Part shown: in pieces, positions 28,301 to 39,600 of the stretch
Numbering within the stretch: position 1 is the first letter of the stretch
Layout: each line of letters starts with the position of its first letter
Origin: Atopsyche davidsoni
Lineage: Eukaryota; Arthropoda; Insecta; Trichoptera; Hydrobiosidae
Reading direction: 5' to 3'
DNA length: 64,000 bases
NCBI GenBank assembly: GCA_022113835.1
Contig: JAILWY010000004.1
Coordinates: forward strand, 6,947,501 to 7,011,500
Made by a program: the position numbers and the translations under genes
The notes under the pieces: model-generated
Database searches by the model: none
Told to the model about the DNA's origin: nothing
Seen by the model: the letters and a program-made list of their open reading frames with translations, nothing else

Positions 28301-28508
28301 CATCACCAGACAAAAGATATCATAAGCCAGCTCGGCTCAGAGCGCCAGCCTCTCCCACACGCGCGGGTCATAAAACAGATTTTCATTGATGGCAGCCATG
28401 TTGAGCAATTAAGAAAGCCGTAAAAATAAAATTCCCACATATACAATGCGCGTTGAGATATAAAAGGTTTCAATCCTGCACTATAGCACTCTACGTACGC
28501 TGCGACAC

Positions 28509-28632
28509 AACTGACAACCGAATAGCAATTAGCCTACGGCGTCCTTTTATATTGGGTGTTTTTTTATGGCTTCGCCCAAGTAAACAATGCAAAAGTGAAT
28601 GCTATTGGCCAGCTACCGTTCGATTGTCAGTT
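28509..28632. repeat. Imperfect foldback, about 124 bp
   Basis: AACTGACAACCGAA at 28509-28522 is the inverted repeat of TTCGATTGTCAGTT at 28619-28632 with one mismatch. Pairing continues inward with AATAGC (28521-28526) against GCTATT (28601-28606) after a bulge. It may be a small MITE or a structured transcript segment; I could not see a convincing target-site duplication. Confidence 0.5.
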
Positions 28633-31036
28633 CTGTTGCGGTGTGTGTAGCCGGCTCAGTCACTGAGCACAGACACAAACAAAAAATTAAAAAAAACAAT
28701 ACTCTGCACTTTACTTATATCATAATGAATTAATACTCGTAAATCATAAATTTATATAAATAATAATTCTGTTTGTCTGATAAAAGTACATGTACGTTTT
28801 TTTTACTCTGAGCAATCAAAGAGAATATAATATAATTTGCGATTTCACTGGGTTTCAGTGTTCCGATTTCAGCACTAATATAGTTACCGGTCCAATCAAA
28901 ATAATTTTCATCTCGCCGGCTGGAGATTCCACTAATTGCAGCACAAATCAAGAATTATACTCATGACCCTACTCTCGAGGCACTTTATTATATGTCCCCC
29001 TTCAGAGCAACAGTGGGCGAAAGATAACCTAATTACTCTTCTGTTTTAATACACATCAGTATAAATACGATTTCTTGGAAAATTGCCAAATCATTAATAT
29101 GACTGTTGATTTTTAGATTTCTGCTTGTGTATAACAATTTTAGATTATTCAATAAAAAATGCATTATGATTGGTATTTTCACGACACTTTTTTTTGTGCT
29201 GAAATTCTATTATTTTTTAATTCCAATAAGAAATAATTTAATGTGTTTTAATTCTTTGGCATACAGCAACCGGAGCACGTGGCACGCAACGTGCGTGCTT
29301 GCGTGCGTTTCACACTGTGCGCTCGTACCGGTCCTGCAAAGTTGCTCCAACTTCGGAGAACAACCGCATCGCATGACTGTGTAAAGGCGAAGTTGATCCT
29401 TATCGTTGAGAAACAAATTATTCACTATCGGACCGGTGAAAACTCACAGTGTAACAGCATGGTCCTGCATGCTTCAGCTTTCGCCTTTCAATACCTCTCT
29501 TGTTTCTTAGACAATCAGCTACTGAAGGCTATATTTGGTATCGTCAGTAGTTTAGACCGTCGTCAGGAGATCTCTTTCTTTGCAAGACTCTTTCGTTTGT
29601 GACGCGGTAAACCCATGGTATTTATAAGTATTCTCCTATAAAGCCATATTTAAAACGCCTTGATTTTTTGTATGATTGTTGTCTTAAGTGTTCAGGCCTC
29701 AACTCCAAATAATAAACTATACATAACATTTAGATACAGTAAAAAAATTGACAAGCAAAATATTGATGCAATTTTTTTTTTTAAATTAATTTAAGACGTT
29801 AAAGTTTGTACATTTTTCCACTATAGGTTGCCACGGAAACGCTTTTAATCACTACACGTAACCGCAATGTTTGCTTTGGACATCCGATATTTCCATTTCC
29901 CTCCGCGCCGTAAGCGTGAAGAGGGGCTGGCAATATGGAGGCAGACTAGATGATGTAATACACTTAAATCAGAAACAACTTATCTTATAATAGCATTTAA
30001 TACCGAAAAAAAAGATTGACGTTGTGCTTTTCCAAGGTAGAATCTTGGGAATGATTACACAACCGGATATTTTTTTTTATCTAGGTTTCCACAATTCAAT
30101 AAACAAACGTAATTGCTGCAACCACTCAAGTTCTTGGGAAATAACAATGATTTATTCGCCTGAAGCAGGTGCACGGCATATGCTATTAAACAGTGACAGT
30201 TTATTGTTGATCGGGTTGTTTGACTTAACGCATCGATTTATAATATTGCAATATAATTCTGATTTATTTATAGGCCAATCAATTGTTTTATGTTGATTAT
30301 TTCAATAAACATAGAAAATACAAACTTCTAATTTAATATAAAAATCTAATGAAAAAAAAACATTGTTATTTTCAAATAAAATTAATTAAACAAGATAAAA
30401 AATCTGATTTTCTAATTTTTATACAAATAGTTAATTAAACGAAGAGTTCGCCCATAAAAATCACACACGGAAGAATGAATGGCATTTTATTACTTGGGAA
30501 AATTGCGTAAAAATTAGCTACCATAAAGCTCGTTAGAAAACTATTTGTGTAAATCAACTGTAGAATGAATCTCATTTACGTAGGCATTTTCTAGAAATGG
30601 CTTTTCGGTTTTATTGCTCAAGGCTTTGAGAAAATTGTTTCATCAATTTAGAAGTGTTTAGGGTCGCAATGACAGGTTTATAGAGTAATTCAGGATAAGT
30701 TACAGCGTTATACAATTCTCTTAATTAAAAATGAAGCCATATTGATTTTACAAGGCAATGCGACCTTAGTGTTTATGTCGAAACGTTGACACAATGGAAA
30801 ATTCTCAAAAAGTTTGGAATGATCTTACCTATGACGCAAAAAAAATTCCATTTATCTAAGTATTAAAAACAATAGTTGGGAAGATTTCAACAACCTTTAA
30901 AATTTTTTTTTTTTTTTTCATTGAACACATTAAATTTTCGTAAAATTTATACAAGCGGTAAAATGAGATTCTGTTGAATTTTTATCTAAATTGATTCCAA
31001 ACAAACTTTATATCCGTTAATTAATACTTTGATAGT

Positions 31037-31081
31037 ATTTAATGCATTTTTTATCAGTATTGATAAAAAAATGCATTAAAT
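31037..31081. repeat. Hairpin, 20-bp arms, 4-base loop
   Basis: ATTTAATGCATTTTTTATCA and its inverted copy TGATAAAAAAATGCATTAAAT (one extra A) are separated by only 4 bases (GTAT). The arms are AT-rich, but the match is far longer than the usual chance inverted repeats here. Confidence 0.6.
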
Positions 31082-32572
31082 GCACTCTACACGAAACAAT
31101 TAATAAATGTTTAAATCCCCTGCTGATTTATTTGCATTTCAAGGTGTTTCTTCCGTTGCTGAAAATATTTTTTTTTAAATATCATAATCTATTATAAGAG
31201 CAATAAATTATATTTCATCAAAATATATCTTTAAAAAAACGGTTATAACGTCATTAGCAATAACACGTTTTCAAAATTTAATAGAGAATGTAATTTTATT
31301 TCGTAATGTGAACAAGGCGGCGGTCATCAACTCTGCACCTGAAAGAAGCGAATCTCAAAGCTTTTGTGCTTAAAAAGCGTGCTTTCAGCTACACAACAAA
31401 ATATAAAATTTTCACATTCTTACTAATGTTCTTACACGCTGAATGTTCTCTCGTTACAGAGAGCTCAGCTGTGGGTCGGGCCGAAACGAGGCTAATAAAT
31501 TCATAATATCTGCGATGCGGTGGAAGTTGGCCACGTAAATAATCCATTACCTCGCCGGGATAAGACATAAAGTCCAGCTTTCTTCTGAACTTTTTATCAT
31601 ATTTTTCCGCTCGGCGTCTTCCATGTTTTATGCGGTGCCGTCCGTTGTTTTTGATATTCGACCTTGGTGAACTGTATGATCATATATTTTTGGTTTTTTC
31701 TTTGAATATTGATTTTATTGTCCCGTGAATACAGAGTTTTATATTGGCAAACCTCCTATGATTTTAAAAACAATTAAAAATATTTAAAAAAACATATTGA
31801 AAATAAGCACATCATTATTTTGTTAGGTGGTCAGGTTTTTTTTTTGTAGTATTGGTCATATTTTTATGCTAACCAGTTTTCAAAATTTTCCAAAACACTG
31901 CTAGATGTTTATAAAAAATATTTTTTGTATATTAAAAACTGATAATAATTTCAATTATATAAAATCAATAACAAATTATTTAATACGTATTGAGGTTTAT
32001 ATACCAATAATTATAAATAAAGAAAATGTTTTAGATATGTGAAATAATCACTAGAGATGTTATACAAACAATCAAGGTACTTAATATAGAAACTGTAGTA
32101 TTTTTTCGCATTGTGTGTGCGTTGTTGTTAAAATTTCACCCACCCAACTAACCCACAATTTTAAAACGTTGCTTCATTGATAAGTAAATAACAAAAATAA
32201 CATTCATTAAGAAGCATAGAATAAAAGCTCCTTAAGATTAAAAAAAAAATTGTTTGACGTTTGCCAATTATTATTTTTTGAGTTATCTGTGAGCAAACAT
32301 TTTCATTACAAAAAAAAAAAGCTTTTTAATCACGACATATACATATGCATTATTACATTATTACCAAAAAAATCCGTGACCATAAAGTGTAACATTTTAC
32401 TTCACTATTATTTTATTTGTAATTGATACATGTTTTAACCTACCTCAGACCTTTCTCGTTCAATACAGTGTATCAAAATTAATCAAATAATATTAAAATA
32501 TTGAAGTGGAATTTAGCAGAATACGTGTTTTTAATGCAACTAAGTGTTGATTTTTATAAGCTTCTGTTTTAT

Positions 32573-32934
32573 ATATTGTAGGCTAGCTTGTGTTATGAAA
32601 TGTTAATAATGATACAGATGAAGTCCGTATTTTATATTGACTGTAGTCATGTCGTTTAATAGATGTTATTTTTTTATTTTTTATTGTAATATTGTATTGA
32701 GGCAGCGTCAGCACACATAGCGATGACAATTGACGTGATGTTTTATATATTGTGGGTTGTGTTTAGTAATGCTAACGTTTTAGTGTCGTTGTAAATATTT
32801 TATCGTTTTTTTGTATTGTAGGCTCAGTTGCGTTTGGTGATGTGAATGGTAAATCTGATGGCGTTCGTACACATGGCGTTGATGATGGCTGTGGTGTTGT
32901 ATGTACATCAGGATAGGCTGTGTTTAGTGATGGC
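32573..32934 (-). repeat. 3' UTR of the receptor gene made of degenerate tandem repeats; candidate poly(A) signals
   Basis: At least four diverged units can be seen, written on the plus strand. They begin near 32579 (TAGGCTAGCTTGTGTTATGA), 32752 (GTGGGTTGTGTTTAGTAATG), 32819 (TAGGCTCAGTTGCGTTTGG) and 32914 (TAGGCTGTGTTTAGTGATGG). Each continues into a variant of a GAYG..GTCCGTRCACRTG block. The unit beginning at 32914 runs into the last codons of the receptor, so the stop codon lies inside the array. On the minus strand AATAAA occurs at 32685-32680 and 32678-32673 and could serve as the polyadenylation signal, but AT-rich DNA gives many such hexamers. The UTR extent is inferred; no transcript evidence is available here. 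Confidence 0.5.
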
Positions 32935-33198
32935 TCAGACGACGTCCGTGCACGTGCCGTTGGCATTGGCCGTCGTGCGCGTGACCTTGGACAGGCCGGC
33001 GCGCCCGGCGGAGGGCGGGGGTGGCGGGCCGCAGCAGGCAGCACGTCGGAAAGCACGCCGGAAGTGGTCGCTGAGGAAGGCGTACAGCAGCGGGTTCACA
33101 CAGCTGTTGGTGTAGGCCAGCACGTGCGCCGCTATCTGCAGCGCCACCGTGGCCTGCGATATCTCGTACATGCCCATGCTCTTCAGAATCAGCACCAC
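32935..33198 (-). CDS. Last coding exon of an allatostatin-A / galanin-like receptor (class A GPCR), partial gene
   Basis: This exon encodes the C-terminal 87 residues of a plasma-membrane peptide receptor that would couple neuropeptide binding to G proteins. It starts in phase 0 right after a minus-strand acceptor (T-rich tract then CAG at 33201-33199) and ends at TGA 32937-32935. In exon numbering, residues 1-11 ([11 protein letters not shown]) are the TM6/loop-3 junction. TM7 is about residues 16-42 with [20 protein letters not shown], which carries the NPxxY-type motif at 35-39 (NPLLY). Helix 8 is FRRAFRR (46-52), followed by a probable palmitoylation pair CC (55-56), a proline run (58-62) and a tail ending TDVV. 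The spacing and the HVLAY.NSC.NP.LYAFLSD pattern are what I know from insect allatostatin-A receptors; other galanin-like peptide receptors are the alternative. The exon is strongly GC-rich against AT-rich surroundings, as expected for real coding DNA. Upstream exons with TM1-TM6 were not found in the window. Confidence 0.88.
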   Translation of the reverse strand: MVLILKSMGMYEISQATVALQIAAHVLAYTNSCVNPLLYAFLSDHFRRAFRRAACCGPPPPPSAGRAGLSKVTRTTANANGTCTDVV

Positions 33199-33222
33199 CT
33201 GTCGACAACACAAAAACCGATT
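33199..33222 (-). other. 3' splice acceptor of the receptor gene's last intron
   Basis: Read on the minus strand, a T-rich stretch with GTGTTGTCGACAG ends at 33199, directly before the valine codons that open the conserved receptor block. Protein similarity begins exactly at this CAG, while the in-frame sequence before it ([12 protein letters not shown]) has no receptor-like character, which fixes the boundary. The intron is phase 0. I did not find its donor site. Confidence 0.8.
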
Positions 33223-35508
33223 AGTCAAGGTCAATAGCTTTTAAAGTGTTCCTGAGTACAATTCAAGCGCACTGGGATTTTATTGATTGATCACCATCGC
33301 CGATGTATCTTGAATAAACTTAATATTCTATAAACCTTGCATACAAAAATATACAACAATGCACTGTTTTTTTTTTGTTGTCATATTTTTATGCAACCCA
33401 TTAGTTAATTTACGCATCCATAAAGTCGAAAAATTCCGCTAATTTTTATATTTAACTTATATTTTTGATTACACCATAAAAACCATAATCTGTGTGATTT
33501 TGTAAAAACTGCTTTTTTTCCTTTTTCGGAGGTTTTTTGTTGAATAATAATATTAAAAGAAATAAATAACTAAATACGAAACACTAATATTTAAAAAAAA
33601 ACTGATAAGTACGTTTTCCTGGGTCAAGTTTCAAAATCTGAGACTAAAAATGCCTGAAATATTAAGATTTACAATTTTTTTACTCCAAAGGATTACAATT
33701 ATAATGCTAAGCTTTTTTTGGTTCGCGAGTCTTGTATTTTTCATGTAATCGAGCTTACTAAAACCTCATGGTTTCGTACTAAAGTAAAATCAACTGGTAT
33801 TCTTAAATGCGATGTGATTTTACCAAATATCACAATAAGTTCAGTGAATATCACTGTGGGCCTTACTTGGCAATGTGATCACGATAATTAGGAACACAGA
33901 GGGAATATTTTACTTCAAACACATGTAGTAAATGGTGGTTAATAGTGGAGCTTTTGATAGCTCGTTATTGTATTAATGATTATCTGATCATTCAATAGCA
34001 TGTTATGTCAGAGAATCCCAATCATTTCGATGATATCATTAATTAGCATGCTTTAATACATCACAATCAATCTTGGAATAAATCATCGCTGAATATGATT
34101 TATTTTATTCTGACACCGATTTAAAACTATATTAAAAAGTTGACACACTTTCAAAGCGGCCAAAATCAATATTTGGGGATAAATAACTACAGTGATATAT
34201 ATTTAATGTTTTTGAGTAAAATACTTGAGTGATTTTCCACATGTTCGTTTTTATTTGTGACCGGTTTCGCCAACCTTTCACGTTGTGTGCCAACGTGTAC
34301 CAACGTGTCCACCAAGTACTTTCTGTCAAAAATATTGAATATATTTAATGAGCAGTTAAGCGTGCTGAATATTCTTAAGTTTACTTTTTTCGTTTTGCTG
34401 TTATATTTAAAGTTTGAAATATGATTTTTCTTATGATGTAATTATGTCATAATGTCTAAAGATGCGCTTTAGAAAAATATCTCCCGCATCTCTCGCTGTC
34501 ATTATTCTTACCCATCCTCTTCTCTATCATAATAAGGGTGGATTTTGAACGTCAACTCCGGCATTACAAACATATTAGTAACTTTATAAAACGAAAATAG
34601 TAAGACCTTTTCCTTCACAAGTACTTTAATATAAATTAACACAAAAGTATTCATTGTATCAAATGTTTCATATTTACATGCTTTTAAGGTAAAATATTGA
34701 AAGTAATTATGAAAACAAACAGATAAATTTCATTGTAATTACGCAAAAATATTATTTATGAGTAAAGATTGAGTATTGAGATTTGAGTTTATTGTTTGCG
34801 TTAATTTGATTTGATAATTTTAAACTTGAATACTTTATTTTTAATAACCAATATTGAGAGAGTACTTGGTGGAATTCCATTTTAAATAAAAATAAAATAC
34901 TTTGAATGAACAAATGTTACAATCATTTAAATATGGTTTGAAATGTCGGTTTCATCAAATAATTTTTTTAAATTTATTAATACTCACAATTTCAATCGAT
35001 CTGAAGGAATTGATTGATTTCAGTAAATATTTAGGAGAACCACACAGCGTATCCGCGGAAAAAGCGTAGAGACCTAAAAATAAACATCTTCAAATGAAAT
35101 AACTAATCAATCTCTCACGAGATATTTCATCTCTCGTAATTACATTGCAAATAATTTTTCGGAGCTGCAATCATCGCAGCTCGAATAAAAACAAGACGAG
35201 AAAAATTACTACAAAAAAATTCCGACAGACACATCAAAGAGACTGCCTATTCGTCGTCAAATCCAAATGCTTTGGTGAAGAGTGAAAGGAATTCCTAAAC
35301 TTTCATGTTCAGTTGATGTTGATAAGCTATTATTTATATTACCATCTGTTATTTTCAATGAAAATTTTACATTATTTTCTTTATAAAATATGAATAATTA
35401 CATGTTTCACACGGTTATACACAAAATAGCGTTTATAACGAGCGTCAATAGAATTAACATGAAACTCTATTTTAAAAAGGTTATAAACAATCCTATTGAG
35501 TACGAGAA

Positions 35509-35660
35509 GTATGCTGACCTTTTCTTCTAATATAAAACTGCGGAATAGAAGGTCCCGGGGACCCACTATACTATTCTCCTTAAGACAATCATAAAAAAGT
35601 ATTGAGATATATTCAGTGAGATGATCAATAACCTGCTCTGAAGAAGATAAACAACGGTTA
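35509..35660 (-). repeat. R1 family fragment, inverted
   Basis: On the minus strand TCTTCAGAGCAGGTTATTGATC and ATCTCACTGAATATATCTC match the start of R1. It continues into AGTATAGTGGGTCCCCGGG and TTATATTAGAAGAAAAGG, which also occur in the copy at 56806-56942. These two inverted copies share a longer region than the plus-strand copies do. Confidence 0.5.
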
Positions 35661-36619
35661 ATTTTTTACCATTGCGCGAGTTCTAATTCGCTTTATTGTC
35701 TCAAAATAAGTTATTTGTATCAATGTCTGCCACGGAGAACACGGTGGTACACGGATTTATGTGGTTTCCTGTTTTTTTTTATTAATAATTTATTTAAAAA
35801 ATACTAATTTTTTTATTCTCTTACATATAAAAATGTAACAATATAAAGTTACAGATGATACATATCCGTAGATAGTGTTTTTTCACACTGTTGGAAAAAT
35901 TAAATAATTTCTTGAGAAGCGCTGCCACAGCACTTCAGCCCACCCCCGACTCCGGAGACTCAGGACTGCAGCATCAGCAATAGGTTTCTGAATATGCATT
36001 CAGCCGCGCGGGTGCGCTGTACTCACAACCCGCCACTGTAATTTAAGCCTGTGTTCTGAATAACTATGAAACGACGACAGATTCAAAGCTTGATTAAATG
36101 CTTCATTTGCGTTTTATTTACTTTATAGCTTATATTTTAGGTTGACCGTATCACAAATGAGAAAGTTTTGCATAGAATGCGCATGGAAAGAGAACTCCTG
36201 ATGATGGTAAAAAAAAAAGCGTGAGGTACACCATTTTGGCCATATTTTTCGAATTACCATATATAGTTTACTGCAGGTGATTGTCTAGGGAAGGAAAAAA
36301 TTAAAGTGGATGTGGGTATTGACCTACAAATTTTTCATTAATCAGTTTACACTATTTTTATCAAATACGTTAATGATTTTTGGTTTATCACAGTATACTT
36401 TTATATATTTTTTATTAAAAGATGTATTTTTGCATTGATTTCTTTTCCAGATTTTTGTACTTTAACACTCATAAAATTTCCTTTCCGCAGTTTTAAATTT
36501 ATTTTATTTTATGCAATTTATTCAACCTTACAAAAAATAACTCGAAGACAAATTGACATTGAAATACAGATATATATGCGAAACTTCTAGCTTGATGTGT
36601 TTATAGTCACGTTATATGT

Positions 36620-36657
36620 TAACGTTTTTATGTTACTTGAAAAACATAAAAACGTTA
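36620..36657. repeat. Perfect 15-bp hairpin with 8-base loop
   Basis: TAACGTTTTTATGTT (36620-36634) and AACATAAAAACGTTA (36643-36657) are exact inverted repeats around ACTTGAAA. It lies in the presumed receptor intron. Its function is unknown. Confidence 0.65.
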
Positions 36658-39600
36658 TACCTTCTAAGGCTAGAGATTTTATGAAGAAAAGTTGTACCGC
36701 ATTTATTTTAAATACGTAATTGATTAAATTTTACGTTAAAGATAAATTCTTCGTAATCATCAGTTTTATTCTACTAAAGACCAAGCCTACAATTGATTCT
36801 AATGTTCTTCAAAGAAAATATGTAAATCCCACGCACTTTCAGTTACGATGTTAGCAAATAATATATCCGTTTTCCCGGTATCGCTTTCAATTATTCCCAA
36901 AAGATTTAACATTCTGAATTCTTTTGAAGCTCTGCTACCAGGAAAACCAGAAATAACATGCTCTTTCTTTGAGGCCATACACGCGCCACAGCCTGTTCAC
37001 AAAAGCTTCTCAGAAAAATGTCTAGTGTGCCTCAACACCTTCAGACTCACACTACCTTCTTTTATCAGAAAAAAATTCACTCTCTAAAATAAAAAAAAAC
37101 ATACACATATTTATCAATAAGAAAAACTTATTGCTAAATTATGGACGTGCATCAAACTGGCTGCAAGTAAAAATACCAAAGAAATTATTCAAGAATATAA
37201 ATACTGCTACAATCAATTAAATACATGTTAAGCAATACATTTATAGCATCGTTGCATTAATTAAATCAAATTTAATGATTTGATCGTATTCAAAACCTGA
37301 CACCTTTAATATTAAACATGAAATATGTTATAGATTTTATACTTTTATAGTCCTTGTGATTGATGCTTATTACATATAGTACTTAGCAATAAAACATAAT
37401 AAAGCAAACAAATTAACAACAAACATTTAATAATAAGAGTTAACATGTTAAAAAAATTAAAATAAGGCAATTAAAAAAATTTGGGGTTTTTTTGCAATGT
37501 GCGTCAATATAATGTAGGTTCAAATATAATTTTATTAAAATATTTATTTTATTAAAAAAAATTATCATTAGTTACGTACTTGTTACATGAATTTTTATTT
37601 CAACTTGTAATACAAACGTATTGAATAAAAGATTCGGAGATTTTGGGTGATTTATACGAAACTTGGATCGCTTTGAATATTAAACCCACCAAAACATTTC
37701 GTATTTAAACTCATACAATAGAATGAACTTCTCCGCTCAGTATAGACCAGATCCTGAAGTTAGATTGGTACAGGATACTTTGCTTTCAGATACAAATCGT
37801 CTGAAAACTTTCTCAGATTGCCTCCAATTCACTCTGTTTGCGGTGGGCCTGTAGTTTAAAAACAATCAACCTCAATTTGGATAAAACTAAAACCAAGTAC
37901 TTCTTATTTTATGATAATAAAAAGTAATAATGCATTAACGACGTTTATATACTAGCTCAATAAAATAAAAATCTAAGAATATTTTTTTATAAATATTTGA
38001 TATTGCAGGCCTTTTAAGGGTCAAACTGTATTTTACAATAATTTCCGTTCGGGTTATATTTTATCAAAGTATCATGTCATAGCTGCTTGCATGCTTTATA
38101 TATAATAGATCATGAGTGCATAATAATTTAGAACAACGTATAAGGCGACTTAAATAAAGACTTTATGTTCGTAGGTTTTGGCAGCCGTTGCTATCAGATG
38201 ATTTGGTTTCTTGGGTGTTTTGCCCACGTTCAAGGACCATCGAGTTTCAAAAAAATGTTAACTGATATAATATTTATATTCAATATTACAGAAAGTACTT
38301 GTTGAAATTTTATTTTAATATTTTTAAATAAAAATTTCGTCAAAATAAGTTCACTAATAAAAACAGAAATATCAATAAAATCTTTATTATGTCTTGTAGA
38401 GATAATTTTTTTTATTTCATAAATCAATCGTTTTATGTAATACAGCTTACCTAATTACAAAAGCAAAGTAAATAAAGTTTCTTGCGCTGCCTTGTTTGCT
38501 TTATTTTCAAAAATGCTAATACTTTTTCTTTGCTCGTTGATTAGTACTTCGTAACACTTAAAAGCATATTTCAGTACAATTTTCTGTTAAACATTTTTTT
38601 TACATCTTTACGAAGTTTTTTACAACCGCATAAAGTATCGGGAAAAGAAGAATTATTTTTTCGACTAAGAAATTACTGGCTTAAAACGCTTCTTGTGTTT
38701 CTTTCCGATGCTAAAAAAAGGATGTTTTTGTGAAAACTGAAAATGATATACAGTGTAACTGGATACTGCACCAGTAGACAAAACTGGCAGTTGAGAGAGA
38801 ATGAAAGTCCTTAATCTTACAGCAAGTAAACATTTGTTTCTAACTGTTAATTAAGTGCGTAATTAATTTGATTTAAAGGTCTATGAATCACAACTATATT
38901 AACAAATTAAAAATTCTTTAAAAACTGGTTACATATTATTTTTAATTTGTACCAAATGAAATATATACTGTTTTTCTTAGAAAAACCAATAATCATTGTA
39001 AATTAATTTTTATTTCATTTATATTTGATATATGATTTGATAAATTAAAAGGTTTCTTCATGCAAGTGATACAATACCTTTAAATTGCCTCATCTTTACT
39101 AATTGACTAAGAAAGATCTGGGAGAAATCGATATAAAAATATACAACAAAAAAACATGAAATGTTTGTCTTATAATAATATTTTCTAGCAAAAAAAAGAA
39201 GCTTATTTGCTGCATGCAGATACAAAATGTAGGCCAAATATGAGAACTTATAAGCCTACTCGATTTGCAATATAAATATTTCACCTTGCCAAAACGGTTC
39301 CTAAATACATTTATGTCGATAGACTCCAGTCATTTTTTTATGATAACGTATAAACGAGCCAATTTTCCTGACCGTTAAAAGGTTCTACGTGACGTTTTAC
39401 TAGCCGTGGTAAAGGAAAAACCATTACGTATATTTAAAGTCGGGAGAAATTAACTTTTATTAATAAAACCTCACCGCAGCAACATCCTTATTAGATTTTA
39501 TCTGACTGCATGTCAATATATTATAACTGTTATTACATTTTTTATTCATCCGGAAAGTTTCGTTCTTTCGATTAAACTGATAACCCACTCGATAATGATA

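Larger units (their letters stand above)
25377..32572. other. Intergenic DNA, 3' flank of the receptor gene
   Basis: The stretch 26060-28130 is extremely AT-rich with nothing recognisable. Compositionally distinct patches lie at 28290-28660 (with the foldback at 28509), 29260-29600, 29830-29950 and 31440-31580. The 107-codon frame at 29279-29602 is not supported as a gene. Confidence 0.45.

Noticed and set aside
29279..29602. 107-codon open frame on the plus strand
   Set aside because: It overlaps open frames on both strands in a CpG-richer patch, shows no domain or signal features I recognise, and has no splice or start context favouring it.
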